Notes under the pieces: generated by a model
What the model saw: only the letters and a program-made list of their open reading frames with translations
The model's database searches: none
What the model was told of the DNA's origin: nothing
Shown: positions 49,271 to 58,891 of the stretch, in pieces
Position numbering within the stretch: position 1 is the stretch's first letter
Layout of the letters: every line of letters begins with the position of its first letter
Program-made: the position numbers and the translations under genes
Origin: Planctomycetia bacterium
Lineage (GTDB): Bacteria > Planctomycetota > Brocadiia > Brocadiales > Brocadiaceae
DNA: 64,000 nt
Assembly: GCA_015075005.1 (NCBI GenBank)
Contig: JABTVC010000001.1
Span: 744,001-808,000 of the forward strand
Direction of reading: 5' to 3'

Positions 49271-50038
49271 ATGAAAAGATGGTTAATGATTTCAATATTT
49301 TGTTGCAGCGTAGCAATATTGAGTTGTATGGGCATAGTTGAAGCTGCCAGCGAATCCGCAGTTCCATTAAAACTAACGATGAGTATCGACAATATTGGGA
49401 AGCCAAAAGAGATTGCCAGCACCTTAAAAATTGTACTATTTTTAACGGCACTATCTTTATTACCCGGATTATTATTAACAATGACCGCGTTTACGAGAAT
49501 CATCATTGTCCTTTCCTTTGTACGGAAGGCTCTGTCGTTTCAAACACTTCCTCCAAACCAAATACTTATCGGTATTTCACTATTTTTGACAGTATTTGTA
49601 ATGGCGCCCGTATGGAAACAGGTAAATACGGATGCACTTCAACCTTATATTAAAGAAGAGATCAGTCAGAATGAGGCATTGTTAAGAGGACTTGTGCCGC
49701 TTCAGAAATTTATGTTAAAGCAGACCAGGGAGAAGGATATTGCTCTATTTGTAAATATTGCAAAAATTGAGAGGCCAAAGTCGGCGAAGGATGTTCCGAT
49801 GCACATATTAATTCCGGCATTCATTACCAGTGAACTCAAGACCTCTTTTCAGATGGGTTTTCTCCTGTTTCTCCCTTTTCTGGTAATCGATATGGTAGTT
49901 GCATGTGTGCTTACAGCTATGGGGATGGTTATGCTCCCCCCAGCCATGATTTCAATGCCTTTTAAATTAATTCTTTTTGTGTTGGTGGATGGCTGGCAAT
50001 TAATTATTCAATCTTTGATTTCGAGTGTGGCATCATAA
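49271..50038 (+). CDS. fliP: Flagellar export gate protein FliP
   Basis: Core of the type III export gate, 255 residues. Signal peptide (about 5-25), then FLTALSLLPGLLLTMTAFTR, IIIVLSFVRKALSFQTLPPN and the C-terminal VLVDGWQLIIQSL, diagnostic of FliP. I start at MKRWL (49271), where AAGGA lies upstream; the longer frame starting inside fliO is less likely. Confidence 0.95.
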   Translation: MKRWLMISIFCCSVAILSCMGIVEAASESAVPLKLTMSIDNIGKPKEIASTLKIVLFLTALSLLPGLLLTMTAFTRIIIVLSFVRKALSFQTLPPNQILIGISLFLTVFVMAPVWKQVNTDALQPYIKEEISQNEALLRGLVPLQKFMLKQTREKDIALFVNIAKIERPKSAKDVPMHILIPAFITSELKTSFQMGFLLFLPFLVIDMVVACVLTAMGMVMLPPAMISMPFKLILFVLVDGWQLIIQSLISSVAS

Positions 50039-50103
50039 AGCAGCAGTGGATATTGAGTGCTTAATCAATATTGTTTCATAAAAGATTTCTCACGGAGTCT
50101 CCT

Positions 50104-50373
50104 GTGACACCTGAAATAGTTACAAACATTGGAAAAGACTTATTACAAATAACAATTATCCTTATGGCGCCATTGCTTGTCGTAGCAATGGTGGTTGGCT
50201 TAGTTATCGGAATATTTCAGACAGTTACAAGTATTCATGAGCAGACGATCACTTTTTTACCAAAGGTATTTGCCGTCATGGGGGTGTTTTTATTTTGTTT
50301 GCCCTGGATGCTGCGCATGATAACCTCTTATACGGTAAATTTGTTGGGAAATTTAGCCCGATATTGTCAATAA
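50104..50373 (+). CDS. fliQ: Flagellar export gate protein FliQ
   Basis: 89-residue, two-helix membrane protein of the export gate, the normal length. The sequence PEIVTNIGKDLLQITIILMA and IFQTVTSIHEQTITFLPKVF match the family. The GTG at 50104 has GGAG five bases upstream and gives the family N-terminus; an in-frame start at 50071 would add 11 odd residues. Confidence 0.92.
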   Translation: MTPEIVTNIGKDLLQITIILMAPLLVVAMVVGLVIGIFQTVTSIHEQTITFLPKVFAVMGVFLFCLPWMLRMITSYTVNLLGNLARYCQ

Positions 50374-50377
50374 ATTT

Positions 50378-51164
50378 ATGGAATATCTTTTAACTATTGT
50401 TAATAACTTGCCAGTCTTTATGGTCATCTTTTCCCGCGTGGGAGGGATGCTTCTTTTTGCACCGGTATTTGGTAACGCAAGTGTCCCTTTACAAGTACGG
50501 GTTGCCATTGCCTTAATGTTTACCTTTATTCTCTATCCCGGCGTTGATAAAACACTGTTTACGCTTCCGTCTAATATTATTCTCTATACGTTTGTTGTCC
50601 TTAAAGAAATTGCGATTGGCGCTGTAGTTGGTTTTGCTGCCTCGATTATATTTGGGGCATTTACAGCGGCTGGATATTTAATAAGTAATCAAATGGGACT
50701 TGATACTGCATCAATTGTTGATCCAACATCGGAAGCAGGAGAGGAGGAACAGACAATATCAATATTTTATAACATGATTGCCATTCTCATTTTCCTCGCG
50801 ATTAATGGACATCATTGGTTTATTAAATCAACGGCACAAAGTCTCGAGATGATTCCACTGGGAAGTTTCAAGTACACCTCGATGACATTTACGAAGATAA
50901 TCACACTGTTTAAATCATTTCTTGTGATGGAATTAAGATATCTGCCCCCGCACTAGTGGTTTTATTGTTAACCGTTGTTGTGCTTGGACTGATGACGAAG
51001 GCAGTAGCACAAGAAATTAACGTGTTTATAATTGCTTTTCAGTAAAATGTTAGTCGGGTTTTGATGCTCACCATAGCCCTTCCATTTGTCATTAATGCAA
51101 TGAAATCTCATCTGATTCCTTTCGAAAAGATATGGTTTCATTATTGTTTACTATGCGGGAATAA
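50378..51164 (+). CDS. fliR: Flagellar export gate protein FliR, multiply frameshifted
   Basis: Completes the FliPQR gate. The first frame (50378-50956) is typical: VFMVIFSRVGGMLLFAPVFG and ISNQMGLDTASIVDP. From 50936 on, five one-base additions, each in a short A or T run (near 50936, 51040, 51045, 51059 and 51126), restore a normal C-terminus: SAPALVVLLLTVVVLGLMTK, then AQEINVFIIAFSVKMLVGF, then LMLTIALPFVINAMK, ending at a TAA at 51162-51164 just before flhB. Every repair is a run shortened by one base, so this is probably an intact gene read with errors. Confidence 0.85.
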
Positions 51165-51167
51165 AGA

Positions 51168-52247
51168 ATGGGATTTAGTTCAGATACGGAAAAAACGGAA
51201 CAACCTACCAGTAAACGTTTGGGTGATGCACGCAGTAAAGGGAACGTTGCGTTAAGCCCGGATTTAAACACTGCCGCAAGCTTATTGTTTGGTTTTGTGT
51301 TGTTATATGCTATAGGTGTAAATATTTACAATAGTATTTATAAGACAATGAAATTATCGCTTGGAAATTTGCTTTGTAATGATTTTACACAAGATTCTGT
51401 TTTGTATCTCATGTCATCTCAAATTTATGAATTAATGAAGATACTTTCTCCTATTTTTAGTGGATTCATACTGATTGGACTGACAACATCCTATCTGCAA
51501 ACAGGGTTTATGTTTAATTTTGGAATGCTAAAGCCTGATATGAGTAAATTAAATATTATATCAGGTATAAAACGATTGTTTTCCACAAAATCGCTTGTAA
51601 AACTTGTTTTTTCCTCGATGAAGCTTATTGTGGTCGGCGTTGTCTCCTTTTTTTATATCAAAAAAGAATTTAGCGTCGTAAATGTCACTAGCATAATAGA
51701 TCTCAGTCTCGTTGAAATATTTGGGATGAGCACAAAATTAATGTATGGACTAGCTTTACGGGTATCGACGGTTTTATTGATACTGGCTGTAATAGATTTA
51801 TTTTATCAGAAATGGCAGTTTAAACACAATTTGCGGATGACTAAGGGAGAAATTAAGGAAGAAAGAAAGCAGCAGGATGGAGATCCATTAATTAAATCAA
51901 AGATCAGGTCAATACAGCGCCAAATGGCAATGAAGCGTATGATGTCATCAATACCCACGGCGGATGTCGTTGTAACAAACCCGACACATTATGCCGTTGC
52001 GTTGAAATATGATGGTGTTGCAATGAAAGCACCTACCGTGGTAGCAAAAGGTGCAGATCTCATCGCAAAGCGTATCAAAGAGATTGCAAAAAAACATAAG
52101 ATACCCTTGGTGGAAGATAAACCCCTTGCACAAACACTTTATAAAACTGTTGAAATTGGAAGAGAGGTACCACAAAAATTGTATCATGCAGTCGCAAAAG
52201 TGCTGTCCTATGTATATCAACTGAAAAAAAGAAATACAGGAATATAG
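51168..52247 (+). CDS. flhB: Flagellar export switch protein FlhB
   Basis: Controls the change from rod/hook to filament export, 359 residues. Four transmembrane segments (about 35-55, 95-115, 145-165, 195-215). The autocleavage motif NPTH is at 271-274 within VVVTNPTHYAVALKYD. The start ATG is three bases after the restored fliR stop. Confidence 0.95.
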   Translation: MGFSSDTEKTEQPTSKRLGDARSKGNVALSPDLNTAASLLFGFVLLYAIGVNIYNSIYKTMKLSLGNLLCNDFTQDSVLYLMSSQIYELMKILSPIFSGFILIGLTTSYLQTGFMFNFGMLKPDMSKLNIISGIKRLFSTKSLVKLVFSSMKLIVVGVVSFFYIKKEFSVVNVTSIIDLSLVEIFGMSTKLMYGLALRVSTVLLILAVIDLFYQKWQFKHNLRMTKGEIKEERKQQDGDPLIKSKIRSIQRQMAMKRMMSSIPTADVVVTNPTHYAVALKYDGVAMKAPTVVAKGADLIAKRIKEIAKKHKIPLVEDKPLAQTLYKTVEIGREVPQKLYHAVAKVLSYVYQLKKRNTGI

Positions 52248-52307
52248 ATTGGAAAGAGACAATGTTCGTGAGGATTAAATACGGTATCAGATAAGGGAAA
52301 ATTGTTG

Positions 52308-54362
52308 ATGAAAAATCATGTTGGTAATATTGCTTCAAAAGGGGAAATAGCGCTGATTGTTGGAGTAATAGGCATTTTCGTTGTGCTTATTATACCGATT
52401 CCGCCAGTTTTACTTGATTTGCTTATTACCATAAACATTTCTACCACCCTTTTGTTGTTATTAGTTACTTTGCATGCAAAGGGACCGCTAGATTTATCAA
52501 CATTTCCTTCTATATTGCTATTTTTAACACTGTTCCGGTTATCACTTAACGTGGCGTCCACCAGACAGATTTTGTTACAGGGATACGGAGGACAAGTAAT
52601 AGCATCGTTTGGCGACTTTGTTGTGGGTGGAAATATTGTTGTAGGAATGGTGGTTTTTTTAATTATTATTGTTATTCAATTTATTGTTATAACAAAAGGA
52701 ACAACGAGAATTTCCGAAGTGGCTGCCAGGTTTACGCTCGATGCTATGCCTGGGAAGCAAATGAGTATTGACGCTGATCTGAATGCTGGTCTCATTACAG
52801 AGGAACAGGCTCGAAACCGGCGGGAATTGATTTCGAAAGAGGCAGAATTTCATGGGGCTATGGATGGTGCTAGTAAATTCGTAAGCGGAGATGCTATTGC
52901 GGGTATCATTATCGTATTGATTAATATTGTAGGTGGAATTGTTATGGGTATGCGTCAGGGGATGTCTGCAGCTGATGCACTCCAGCATTATGTGATTTTA
53001 ACAGTGGGTGACGGACTTGTATCACAAATTCCATCTTTTATTATTGCTACTTCTTCAGCCGTTATTATTACCAAAACATCGTCGAGTGAGAATCTTGGCA
53101 AGGACTTGTCCGGACAAATGTTAAATCAGCCTAATGCAGTAGCTTTTGCAGGGGGAATTCTTGCCATATTCAGCATAATTCCAGGCTTGCCTAAATTGCC
53201 ATTCATAATTCTTGCAGGCTTTTTTTGGGTTTTGTTTTTTCTCCTTAAAAGATCCAGTGCAAAATTTGCAGTGGAAGAAATGAGCAAAGAGAGAAAAAAT
53301 AACGTACAAGAACCACAATCTGAAGAAGGAGTCGAAAAGTTGTTTCATGTAGATCGCATGGGGATTGAGGTGGGGTATAAGATAGTGCCACTGGTCGATC
53401 CACAGAAGAATGGGGGTATTCTGGAGAGAATTAATGCATTACGAAGGCAGATGGCAAGAGATATGGGCATGATTGTTCCTCCAATCAGGGTACGTGACAA
53501 TTTGCAATTGGGAGCAAATCAATATGTAATCAAAATACGGGGACAGGATGTTGCAAAGGGAGATATATTTCCGGATTGCTATCTTGCCATAGATTCAGGC
53601 ACAACTACGAAATCGGTTGAAGGAACGAAAACATTTGATCCCGCATATGGTTTACCTGCCCTGTGGATATCCGGAGCAGGAAAAGAGGATGCTGAGGCTT
53701 CAGGTTATACAATTGTTGACCCGGTCTCTGTCATGATTACCCATCTTACCGAAATCATAAGTAATTATGCACACGAAATTCTGTGTCGTGAGGATGTTCA
53801 GAAGCTTATAGAGAATTTAAAAAAAGAATCACCGACAGTTGTTGACGAACTGACACCCGGTATCATGCCTCTCGGCAACGTACAGGAGGTACTGAAAAAT
53901 TTACTAAAAGAGCACGTGCCGATTCGTGATATGGCAACTATTCTTGAAACAATTGCAGACCATGTTCCGTCGACCAAGGATACTGAGTTATTGACAGAGT
54001 ATGTGAGACAGAGACTTTCCAGGACAATTTGCCAGAGATACCAGAATGGGGAAGGTAAGATAGGAGTTGTCTCTTTTGATCCTCAACTTGAGCAGACTAT
54101 CGCAAATGCGATTCATAAAACAGAGAGGGGAAATGTATTAGCTTTGGAGCCAAATATGGCACAAAAATTGATAGATAAATTAATAGAGGTTGTAAGGGGC
54201 ACCCTAGCCTCTGGATATGAGGTCGTTCTGCTAACTTCTTCTCATGTAAGAAGTCATGTCCGCCGACTCATTGAAAATACTTTACCTCAGGTGGCGGTAT
54301 TATCGTATAAAGAAATCTCGTCAGGAGTTAAGATCGATTCGATTGGGATAGTTAAACTGTAA
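52308..54362 (+). CDS. flhA: Flagellar export protein FlhA
   Basis: Large export gate protein, about 684 residues. Seven to eight N-terminal transmembrane segments, FHIPEP-type motifs (RFTLDAMPGKQMSIDADLNA; STRQILLQGYGGQVIASFGD) and a long cytoplasmic domain. I take ATG 52308, with AAGGG upstream, over the TTG two codons before. FlhA is the end of the export-gate run; there is no flhF before flhG, which is unusual. Confidence 0.95.
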   Translation: MKNHVGNIASKGEIALIVGVIGIFVVLIIPIPPVLLDLLITINISTTLLLLLVTLHAKGPLDLSTFPSILLFLTLFRLSLNVASTRQILLQGYGGQVIASFGDFVVGGNIVVGMVVFLIIIVIQFIVITKGTTRISEVAARFTLDAMPGKQMSIDADLNAGLITEEQARNRRELISKEAEFHGAMDGASKFVSGDAIAGIIIVLINIVGGIVMGMRQGMSAADALQHYVILTVGDGLVSQIPSFIIATSSAVIITKTSSSENLGKDLSGQMLNQPNAVAFAGGILAIFSIIPGLPKLPFIILAGFFWVLFFLLKRSSAKFAVEEMSKERKNNVQEPQSEEGVEKLFHVDRMGIEVGYKIVPLVDPQKNGGILERINALRRQMARDMGMIVPPIRVRDNLQLGANQYVIKIRGQDVAKGDIFPDCYLAIDSGTTTKSVEGTKTFDPAYGLPALWISGAGKEDAEASGYTIVDPVSVMITHLTEIISNYAHEILCREDVQKLIENLKKESPTVVDELTPGIMPLGNVQEVLKNLLKEHVPIRDMATILETIADHVPSTKDTELLTEYVRQRLSRTICQRYQNGEGKIGVVSFDPQLEQTIANAIHKTERGNVLALEPNMAQKLIDKLIEVVRGTLASGYEVVLLTSSHVRSHVRRLIENTLPQVAVLSYKEISSGVKIDSIGIVKL

Positions 54363-54519
54363 ATAAAATAAATTATATGTGTTAGTTACCAGCAAGAAAT
54401 ATTATTTTTGAAATATCTTGCATGAATATGATTTATAGCAATATTTTCCTGGATGGGAAAATTTAAGCATGTGCCGTTAGATTCAAGCGTTGTAAGGCAT
54501 TGTTGGAGATAGATATAAA

Positions 54520-55361
54520 ATGGCAGCAGGATTTTCTAAAGTAAGGACGATTGCAGTAACTAGCGGCAAAGGTGGTGTAGGAAAAACGAATATTGCCACA
54601 AATCTGGCAATGATCTTTCGAAGATACAAAAAGAGGGTTTTATTAGTAGACCTCGATTTAGGGCTTGCAAATGTTGATGTATTACTTGGTTTTCATGCTG
54701 AATACACTTTATATGACGTTATTGTTGGCCGTAAAAAAGTGAAAGACATTATTCTTCATGGTCCGGATGGAATTATGATTGTGCCCGCTAGTTCGGGTAT
54801 AGAAGAACTTACTCACTTAAATGAAATACAAAAAGAACAGCTTTTGAAGGGCTTTAGCGGATTGGACGAAGAAGTAGATATTGTTATTGCAGATACAGGC
54901 GCAGGGATATCGTCGAATGTGTTGAGTTTTGTACTTGCATCGAATGAGGTATTGTTAGTAACAACACCTGAACCCACGGCTATAACAGATGCGTATGCCA
55001 TGATTAAAGTCCTTTCTAAAAGGAGGAAAGATTTAAATATAAAACTCCTTGTTAATCTCGCCTGTAGTAGAGAAGAAGCCGAGTTGACTATGAATAAAAT
55101 CAGATCAGTAACCTGGAGGTTTTGGATGTAAATGTAGAATATTTTGGACATATCTTACAGGATCAAAACGTGCCCATTGCTGCGCGGCTTCAAAAGTCCT
55201 TTGTAAAAGAATATCCCAATACGATAGCAACCAGCTGTCTGAGTAACATTGCTTCTTCATTTTTGAAAAATGATGACGAAACGCTTGCTTTAGGAATTGA
55301 GGGTTATTTAAGAAGAATTGTTAATGAAAGATATTCAAACACGGTAAATTCAAATGCTTGA
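54520..55361 (+). CDS. flhG: MinD/ParA-type ATPase FlhG, frameshifted
   Basis: Controls flagellar number or placement. Deviant Walker A SGKGGVGKTN (residues about 15-24), LLVDLDLGLANVDVLLG, and DIVIADTGAGISS are typical. The first frame ends at 55131 (VTWRFWM). One T added to the TTTT run at about 55120 joins LDVNVEYFGHILQD and the rest to 55361, giving about 280 residues, normal for FlhG. FlhF, its usual partner, is missing from the window. Confidence 0.88.
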
Positions 55362-55401
55362 CTCTTTAGACAATCATATTTAAGCGATAGAGGTATTTGA
55401 G

Positions 55402-55667
55402 ATGGAGAATATGTTAGCTGGTGCACGTATATACCTTATGGTGATTGTGTTTTGTTTTCTTGTATTCTGGGGTTGCTGTCAGATGTCTCCCTTCCGATCC
55501 TGGCTTTTAGAAGTATTGTTATTGTAAGTGTCGTTGGTGTTTTGAGCCATATATTTATTAAGTATATTGCAGGTGTGGCAAAAACGGTAACACCTGCAGA
55601 ACTCAGTAAAACGGATTGCTCGGCTAATCAGGAAGTCGATCATGCAATAGATCGAAACAATAAATAA
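55402..55667 (+). CDS. Small membrane protein, likely frameshifted
   Basis: From ATG 55402 (AGAGG upstream) the frame gives a hydrophobic N-terminus MENMLAGARIYLMVIVFCFL and stops early. One G added to the GGGG run at about 55470 joins the second frame (VSLPILAFRSIVIVSVVGVL), with another membrane segment and a hydrophilic tail (to 55667). The joined product would be about 88 residues with two transmembrane segments. Position between flhG and fliA suggests a flagellum-linked role; family not recognised. Confidence 0.6.
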
Positions 55668-55693
55668 AGTATTTTATGTGAAGGAAAAGGAAA

Positions 55694-56431
55694 ATGGGTA
55701 AATCAAATACAGTTAAGATGGCTTATACAAATGAAAATATAACGAAACGTGATAAATTAATTACTGATAACATTTCGTTGGTTAAGTATGTGGTAGGTAA
55801 AATTATGGTGTATTTGCCTTCGTTTGTTGACAAGGAAGACCTCATAGAATACGGTATTCTTGGTCTGATAGAATCAGCGGAGAAGTATGATCCGAAGAAT
55901 AATACAAAGTTTGGGACATATGCCATTTCTCGTATCCGTGGGGCAATTTTAGATTATTTGCGATCGCAGGATTGGTTGCCACGTTCCATGCGAGATAAGG
56001 CAACGATAGTGAGAGATACCTGCATTTCATTGGAACAAAAGCTGAACAGACCGCCGTGTTCGGAAGAGATTGCAGCGGCACTAAAAATGAATCCGGAAGA
56101 ATGGGAAAAATTACTGACAGATATCAGCGCCGGTGCGTTTATTTCATTGGAGGAGTTCTATCAAAAATCAGAAAATACAACAGAAGGAAATAGACGTCAG
56201 GAAATCAGAGACCCCAAAATTCATGATCCTTTACGTGATCTAGAAACTAAAGAAGAAAAGGCTTTATTGGCAAATGCCATTTCAGAACTACCGAAAAGGG
56301 AAAGGTTAGTAATTACGCTATATTACTACGAGGATCTCATGTTAAGAGAAATAAGCGAATTAATGGGTATCTCAGAATCAAGAATATCGCAACTACACCA
56401 TAAGGCTTTGTTCATACTTCAATCAAAATGA
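55694..56431 (+). CDS. fliA: Sigma-28 (FliA/WhiG family) RNA polymerase sigma factor
   Basis: Directs transcription of late flagellar genes; held inactive by FlgM. 245 residues. Region 2 has YLPSFVDKEDLIEYGILGLI and FGTYAISRIRGAILDYLRSQ; region 3/4 ends LMGISESRISQLHHKALFIL, a typical DNA-binding helix. It follows flhG and the small membrane protein, in the common flhA-(flhF)-flhG-fliA order. Confidence 0.94.
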   Translation: MGKSNTVKMAYTNENITKRDKLITDNISLVKYVVGKIMVYLPSFVDKEDLIEYGILGLIESAEKYDPKNNTKFGTYAISRIRGAILDYLRSQDWLPRSMRDKATIVRDTCISLEQKLNRPPCSEEIAAALKMNPEEWEKLLTDISAGAFISLEEFYQKSENTTEGNRRQEIRDPKIHDPLRDLETKEEKALLANAISELPKRERLVITLYYYEDLMLREISELMGISESRISQLHHKALFILQSK

Positions 56432-56489
56432 GTAAGACGTCGCTGAATACTTGTTAAATACTGTAAAGTGTTATACAAAGAGGTGTATC

Positions 56490-56753
56490 ATGGAAGAAAT
56501 TGAACGGATACAAGGAGATCAGTCATTTCGATGTGTTTCTGTAAAGCACGTTGTTAATGAGAGAAAGCACGATGCCTCCTATGATTTCGGTAAAAATAAG
56601 AAGGGCAAAAAAGACGAAAAAACGCAAGAGAAACAGGTTATAGACACAGACCAGGAAACAACCGCTGGCTTGCAAGGAACAGAACAAAAAGAGCACGATA
56701 AACTGCCTCCCGAAGAAAATCAATGTGGGAATATAATTGATATAGAGGCATAA
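56490..56753 (+). CDS. Small hydrophilic protein of unknown function
   Basis: 87 residues, almost wholly charged and polar (Glu, Lys, Gln rich), probably disordered. No domain recognised. ATG 56490 is preferred because AGAGGTG lies six bases upstream; the longer frame starting at 56451 lacks a ribosome site. It lies between fliA and the HD-GYP gene, whose ATG follows six bases after its stop, so all three likely share one transcript. Confidence 0.6.
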   Translation: MEEIERIQGDQSFRCVSVKHVVNERKHDASYDFGKNKKGKKDEKTQEKQVIDTDQETTAGLQGTEQKEHDKLPPEENQCGNIIDIEA

Positions 56754-56759
56754 ACAAAA

Positions 56760-57728
56760 ATGAATATATCAGATGATTATATACCGGTATTATTGGATAC
56801 GATTTGGGTGGATACCATTGTAGGGTGTGATCTTTATTTACCTAATTGCGCACAGGGTGAAATAAAATATATATTATATTGCAATGGAACAAAAACGATT
56901 AGTTCGGAGAAAATTAATGAGTTACAGAATCACAAGATAGAGAGGTTGTTTATACATAAGGAAGATCAAGATAAATATTTAAAGTATGTAGAATCCTGCT
57001 TTAAGAATATTATTAATGATAGCAAAATAAATATTTCAGATAAAGCACAGTTGGTGTACCATGTTGCTAAGAACATCATGATGGATATTTTTGCTGATCC
57101 TCGTTCAGGTAAACAGGTGAAACGCGCTAAGAATTGGGTAGGTACTACGATAGATATGATTGTAAATAATAAAAGCGCCACAGGGGCAATGATAAACATA
57201 CTTTCATTTGATTACTATACGTATACGCACTCGGTGAATGTGGCTGTATTAGGTTTATTATTTTCGAGGTATTTGGGTCTTAAATACGATGAATTACATT
57301 TGCTTGGGACGGGATTGTTGTTACACGATATTGGTAAAACCCAGATTGAATCTGAAATAATTAATAAAAAGGGAAAGCTGAACGAAAAAGAATATATGAG
57401 GGTCAAAATGCATGTAGAATTGGGTGCCAATATACTTACGCAGGTAGACGGTTTTGATGGCGTATCTCTTCTCCCCTTGAGACAACATCATGAAAAATGT
57501 AACGGAAAAGGTTATCCTGGTGGATTAAAGAGTGACGATATCCATAAATTCGGTAAGATAGCAAGTATTCTTGATGTGTATGATGCCTTAACTACCAGAA
57601 GGCCATACGCTGATGCACGAAAACCATTTTCAGCATTAAAAATTATGAAAGATGAGATGGAAGGTAGTTTTGACAGTAAATTATTTACTGATTTCATATT
57701 GTTTCTCAGTCAGCAAAGTGAAAAATAA
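56760..57728 (+). CDS. HD-GYP domain protein, probable cyclic-di-GMP phosphodiesterase
   Basis: 322 residues. N-terminal 100 residues of unknown fold, then an HD-GYP domain: HSVN (157), LLLHDIGKTQIES with HD at 189-190, MHVELG, and HHEKCNGKGYPGGL from 243. All metal ligands of the family appear present; the usual Asp before G in HHExxDGxGYP is Asn, as in many active members. Likely lowers cyclic-di-GMP, linking it with motility control. A diguanylate cyclase lies at 63450. Confidence 0.9.
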   Translation: MNISDDYIPVLLDTIWVDTIVGCDLYLPNCAQGEIKYILYCNGTKTISSEKINELQNHKIERLFIHKEDQDKYLKYVESCFKNIINDSKINISDKAQLVYHVAKNIMMDIFADPRSGKQVKRAKNWVGTTIDMIVNNKSATGAMINILSFDYYTYTHSVNVAVLGLLFSRYLGLKYDELHLLGTGLLLHDIGKTQIESEIINKKGKLNEKEYMRVKMHVELGANILTQVDGFDGVSLLPLRQHHEKCNGKGYPGGLKSDDIHKFGKIASILDVYDALTTRRPYADARKPFSALKIMKDEMEGSFDSKLFTDFILFLSQQSEK

Positions 57729-57913
57729 TATTGAACCCTCTGTTACTTTCACATAAGGATTATATTGCAAGTATTTCACAGTCTTTGTAATTAAGCTATC
57801 AAACCTATATGAAAGTTTTTGTTGTATCTGTTGTTCTATTTTGCTATATACGTTCTTGTAATTATGTTGTTTTTTGCCAGAAAGGTGTTTTCCTTTTAAA
57901 AAAAAGTGATTGC

Positions 57914-58549
57914 ATGCATATCCCCGACGGATTCCTGGACACAAAGATGTGGGTTGGAATGGGCTGTATTTCCAGCGCGTTTGTTACCGTTGCCGTACGA
58001 AAGGCAAACAAAAAAATATCAGAGAAACACATCCCGCTCTTTGGTGTTATGGCGGCCTTTGTCTTTGCCGCACAGTTGTTTAATTTTCCCGTAGGCGGAG
58101 GGACGAGTGGCCACTTTATGGGTGCAACTCTGATTGCCATTTTGCTTGGTCCCTGGGCTGCCGTGCTCATCATGACCACGGTACTTACCGTCCAATGTCT
58201 CGTTTTCCAGGACGGCGGACTTTCCGCTTTAGGGGCAAATATCTTCAACATGGGGATTATGGGGGGATTTTTCGGATACTATGTAAACACGGCGATCCGG
58301 TTGCTCGTTCGGAACAAAAAAGGCATGTTTATTGGTGGTTTTACAGCGGCATGGTGCTCAATTGCACTGTCAGCAGTCTGTTGTGCATTCGAATTAGGTA
58401 TGTCAGGCACGGTGCCTTTGAAGATTGTTGTACCCGCAATGGCCGGTATTCACGTAGTTATTGGTGTTGGTGAAGGACTCATTACCGTGGCGACACTAAG
58501 TCTGCTTTTACGGGTAAGGCCAGATTTGTTACACTTGCAAAAAATATAG
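57914..58549 (+). CDS. cbiM: Cobalt/nickel ECF transporter substrate-binding membrane protein CbiM
   Basis: S-component of the energy-coupling factor transporter for Co2+ (or Ni2+), 211 residues. The MHIPDGFLD N-terminus, with Met1 and His2 as metal ligands, and FPVGGGTSGHFMGATLIAIL, are diagnostic and fix the start at 57914. No CbiQ/CbiO ATPase genes are in the window. The 57729-57913 upstream gap has no clear cobalamin riboswitch. Confidence 0.92.
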   Translation: MHIPDGFLDTKMWVGMGCISSAFVTVAVRKANKKISEKHIPLFGVMAAFVFAAQLFNFPVGGGTSGHFMGATLIAILLGPWAAVLIMTTVLTVQCLVFQDGGLSALGANIFNMGIMGGFFGYYVNTAIRLLVRNKKGMFIGGFTAAWCSIALSAVCCAFELGMSGTVPLKIVVPAMAGIHVVIGVGEGLITVATLSLLLRVRPDLLHLQKI

Positions 58550-58567
58550 TGGAGCATTACTGCTTTT

Positions 58568-58882
58568 ATGAAGGTATCAAAAAATAATATCATATTGTTT
58601 ATCATCTTTGGTTTATCTTTCATAATCGGGCTTATCTTCCTTATCATGCCTTTTATATCTGAGATGCCTGATGGTCTTGAAAAAGTCGCGAAAGATACGA
58701 TGGGATTTTTAAAAAAAGATGATTTCCTGCCCGTACTGAAAGCTCCTATGCCAGATTACACACTACCCAACATAAAACAGAGATTCAACAAACAGTATGC
58801 CGGCATTATCGGGGTATTTGTTGTATTTGGAATAACGGTATTTATAGGGTATTTATTGACAAAGCGGCGCAAAAATTTATAG
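58568..58882 (+). CDS. PDGLE-domain protein, CbiN-like partner
   Basis: 104 residues with two transmembrane segments (about 8-28 and 76-95) and the PDGLE motif (MPDGLEKVAK) in the exported loop, as in the CbiN-like part of ECF metal transporters. It follows cbiM by 19 bases, so the two form the membrane part of a cobalt/nickel carrier. Confidence 0.85.
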   Translation: MKVSKNNIILFIIFGLSFIIGLIFLIMPFISEMPDGLEKVAKDTMGFLKKDDFLPVLKAPMPDYTLPNIKQRFNKQYAGIIGVFVVFGITVFIGYLLTKRRKNL

Positions 58883-58891
58883 AACCAGGCT

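Noticed and set aside
54446-54470. Sigma-54 promoter before flhG (TGG-N8-AAGC)
   Set aside because: GG and GC have the correct spacing but the TT of TTGC is absent, and flhG likely shares the fliO-flhA transcript.
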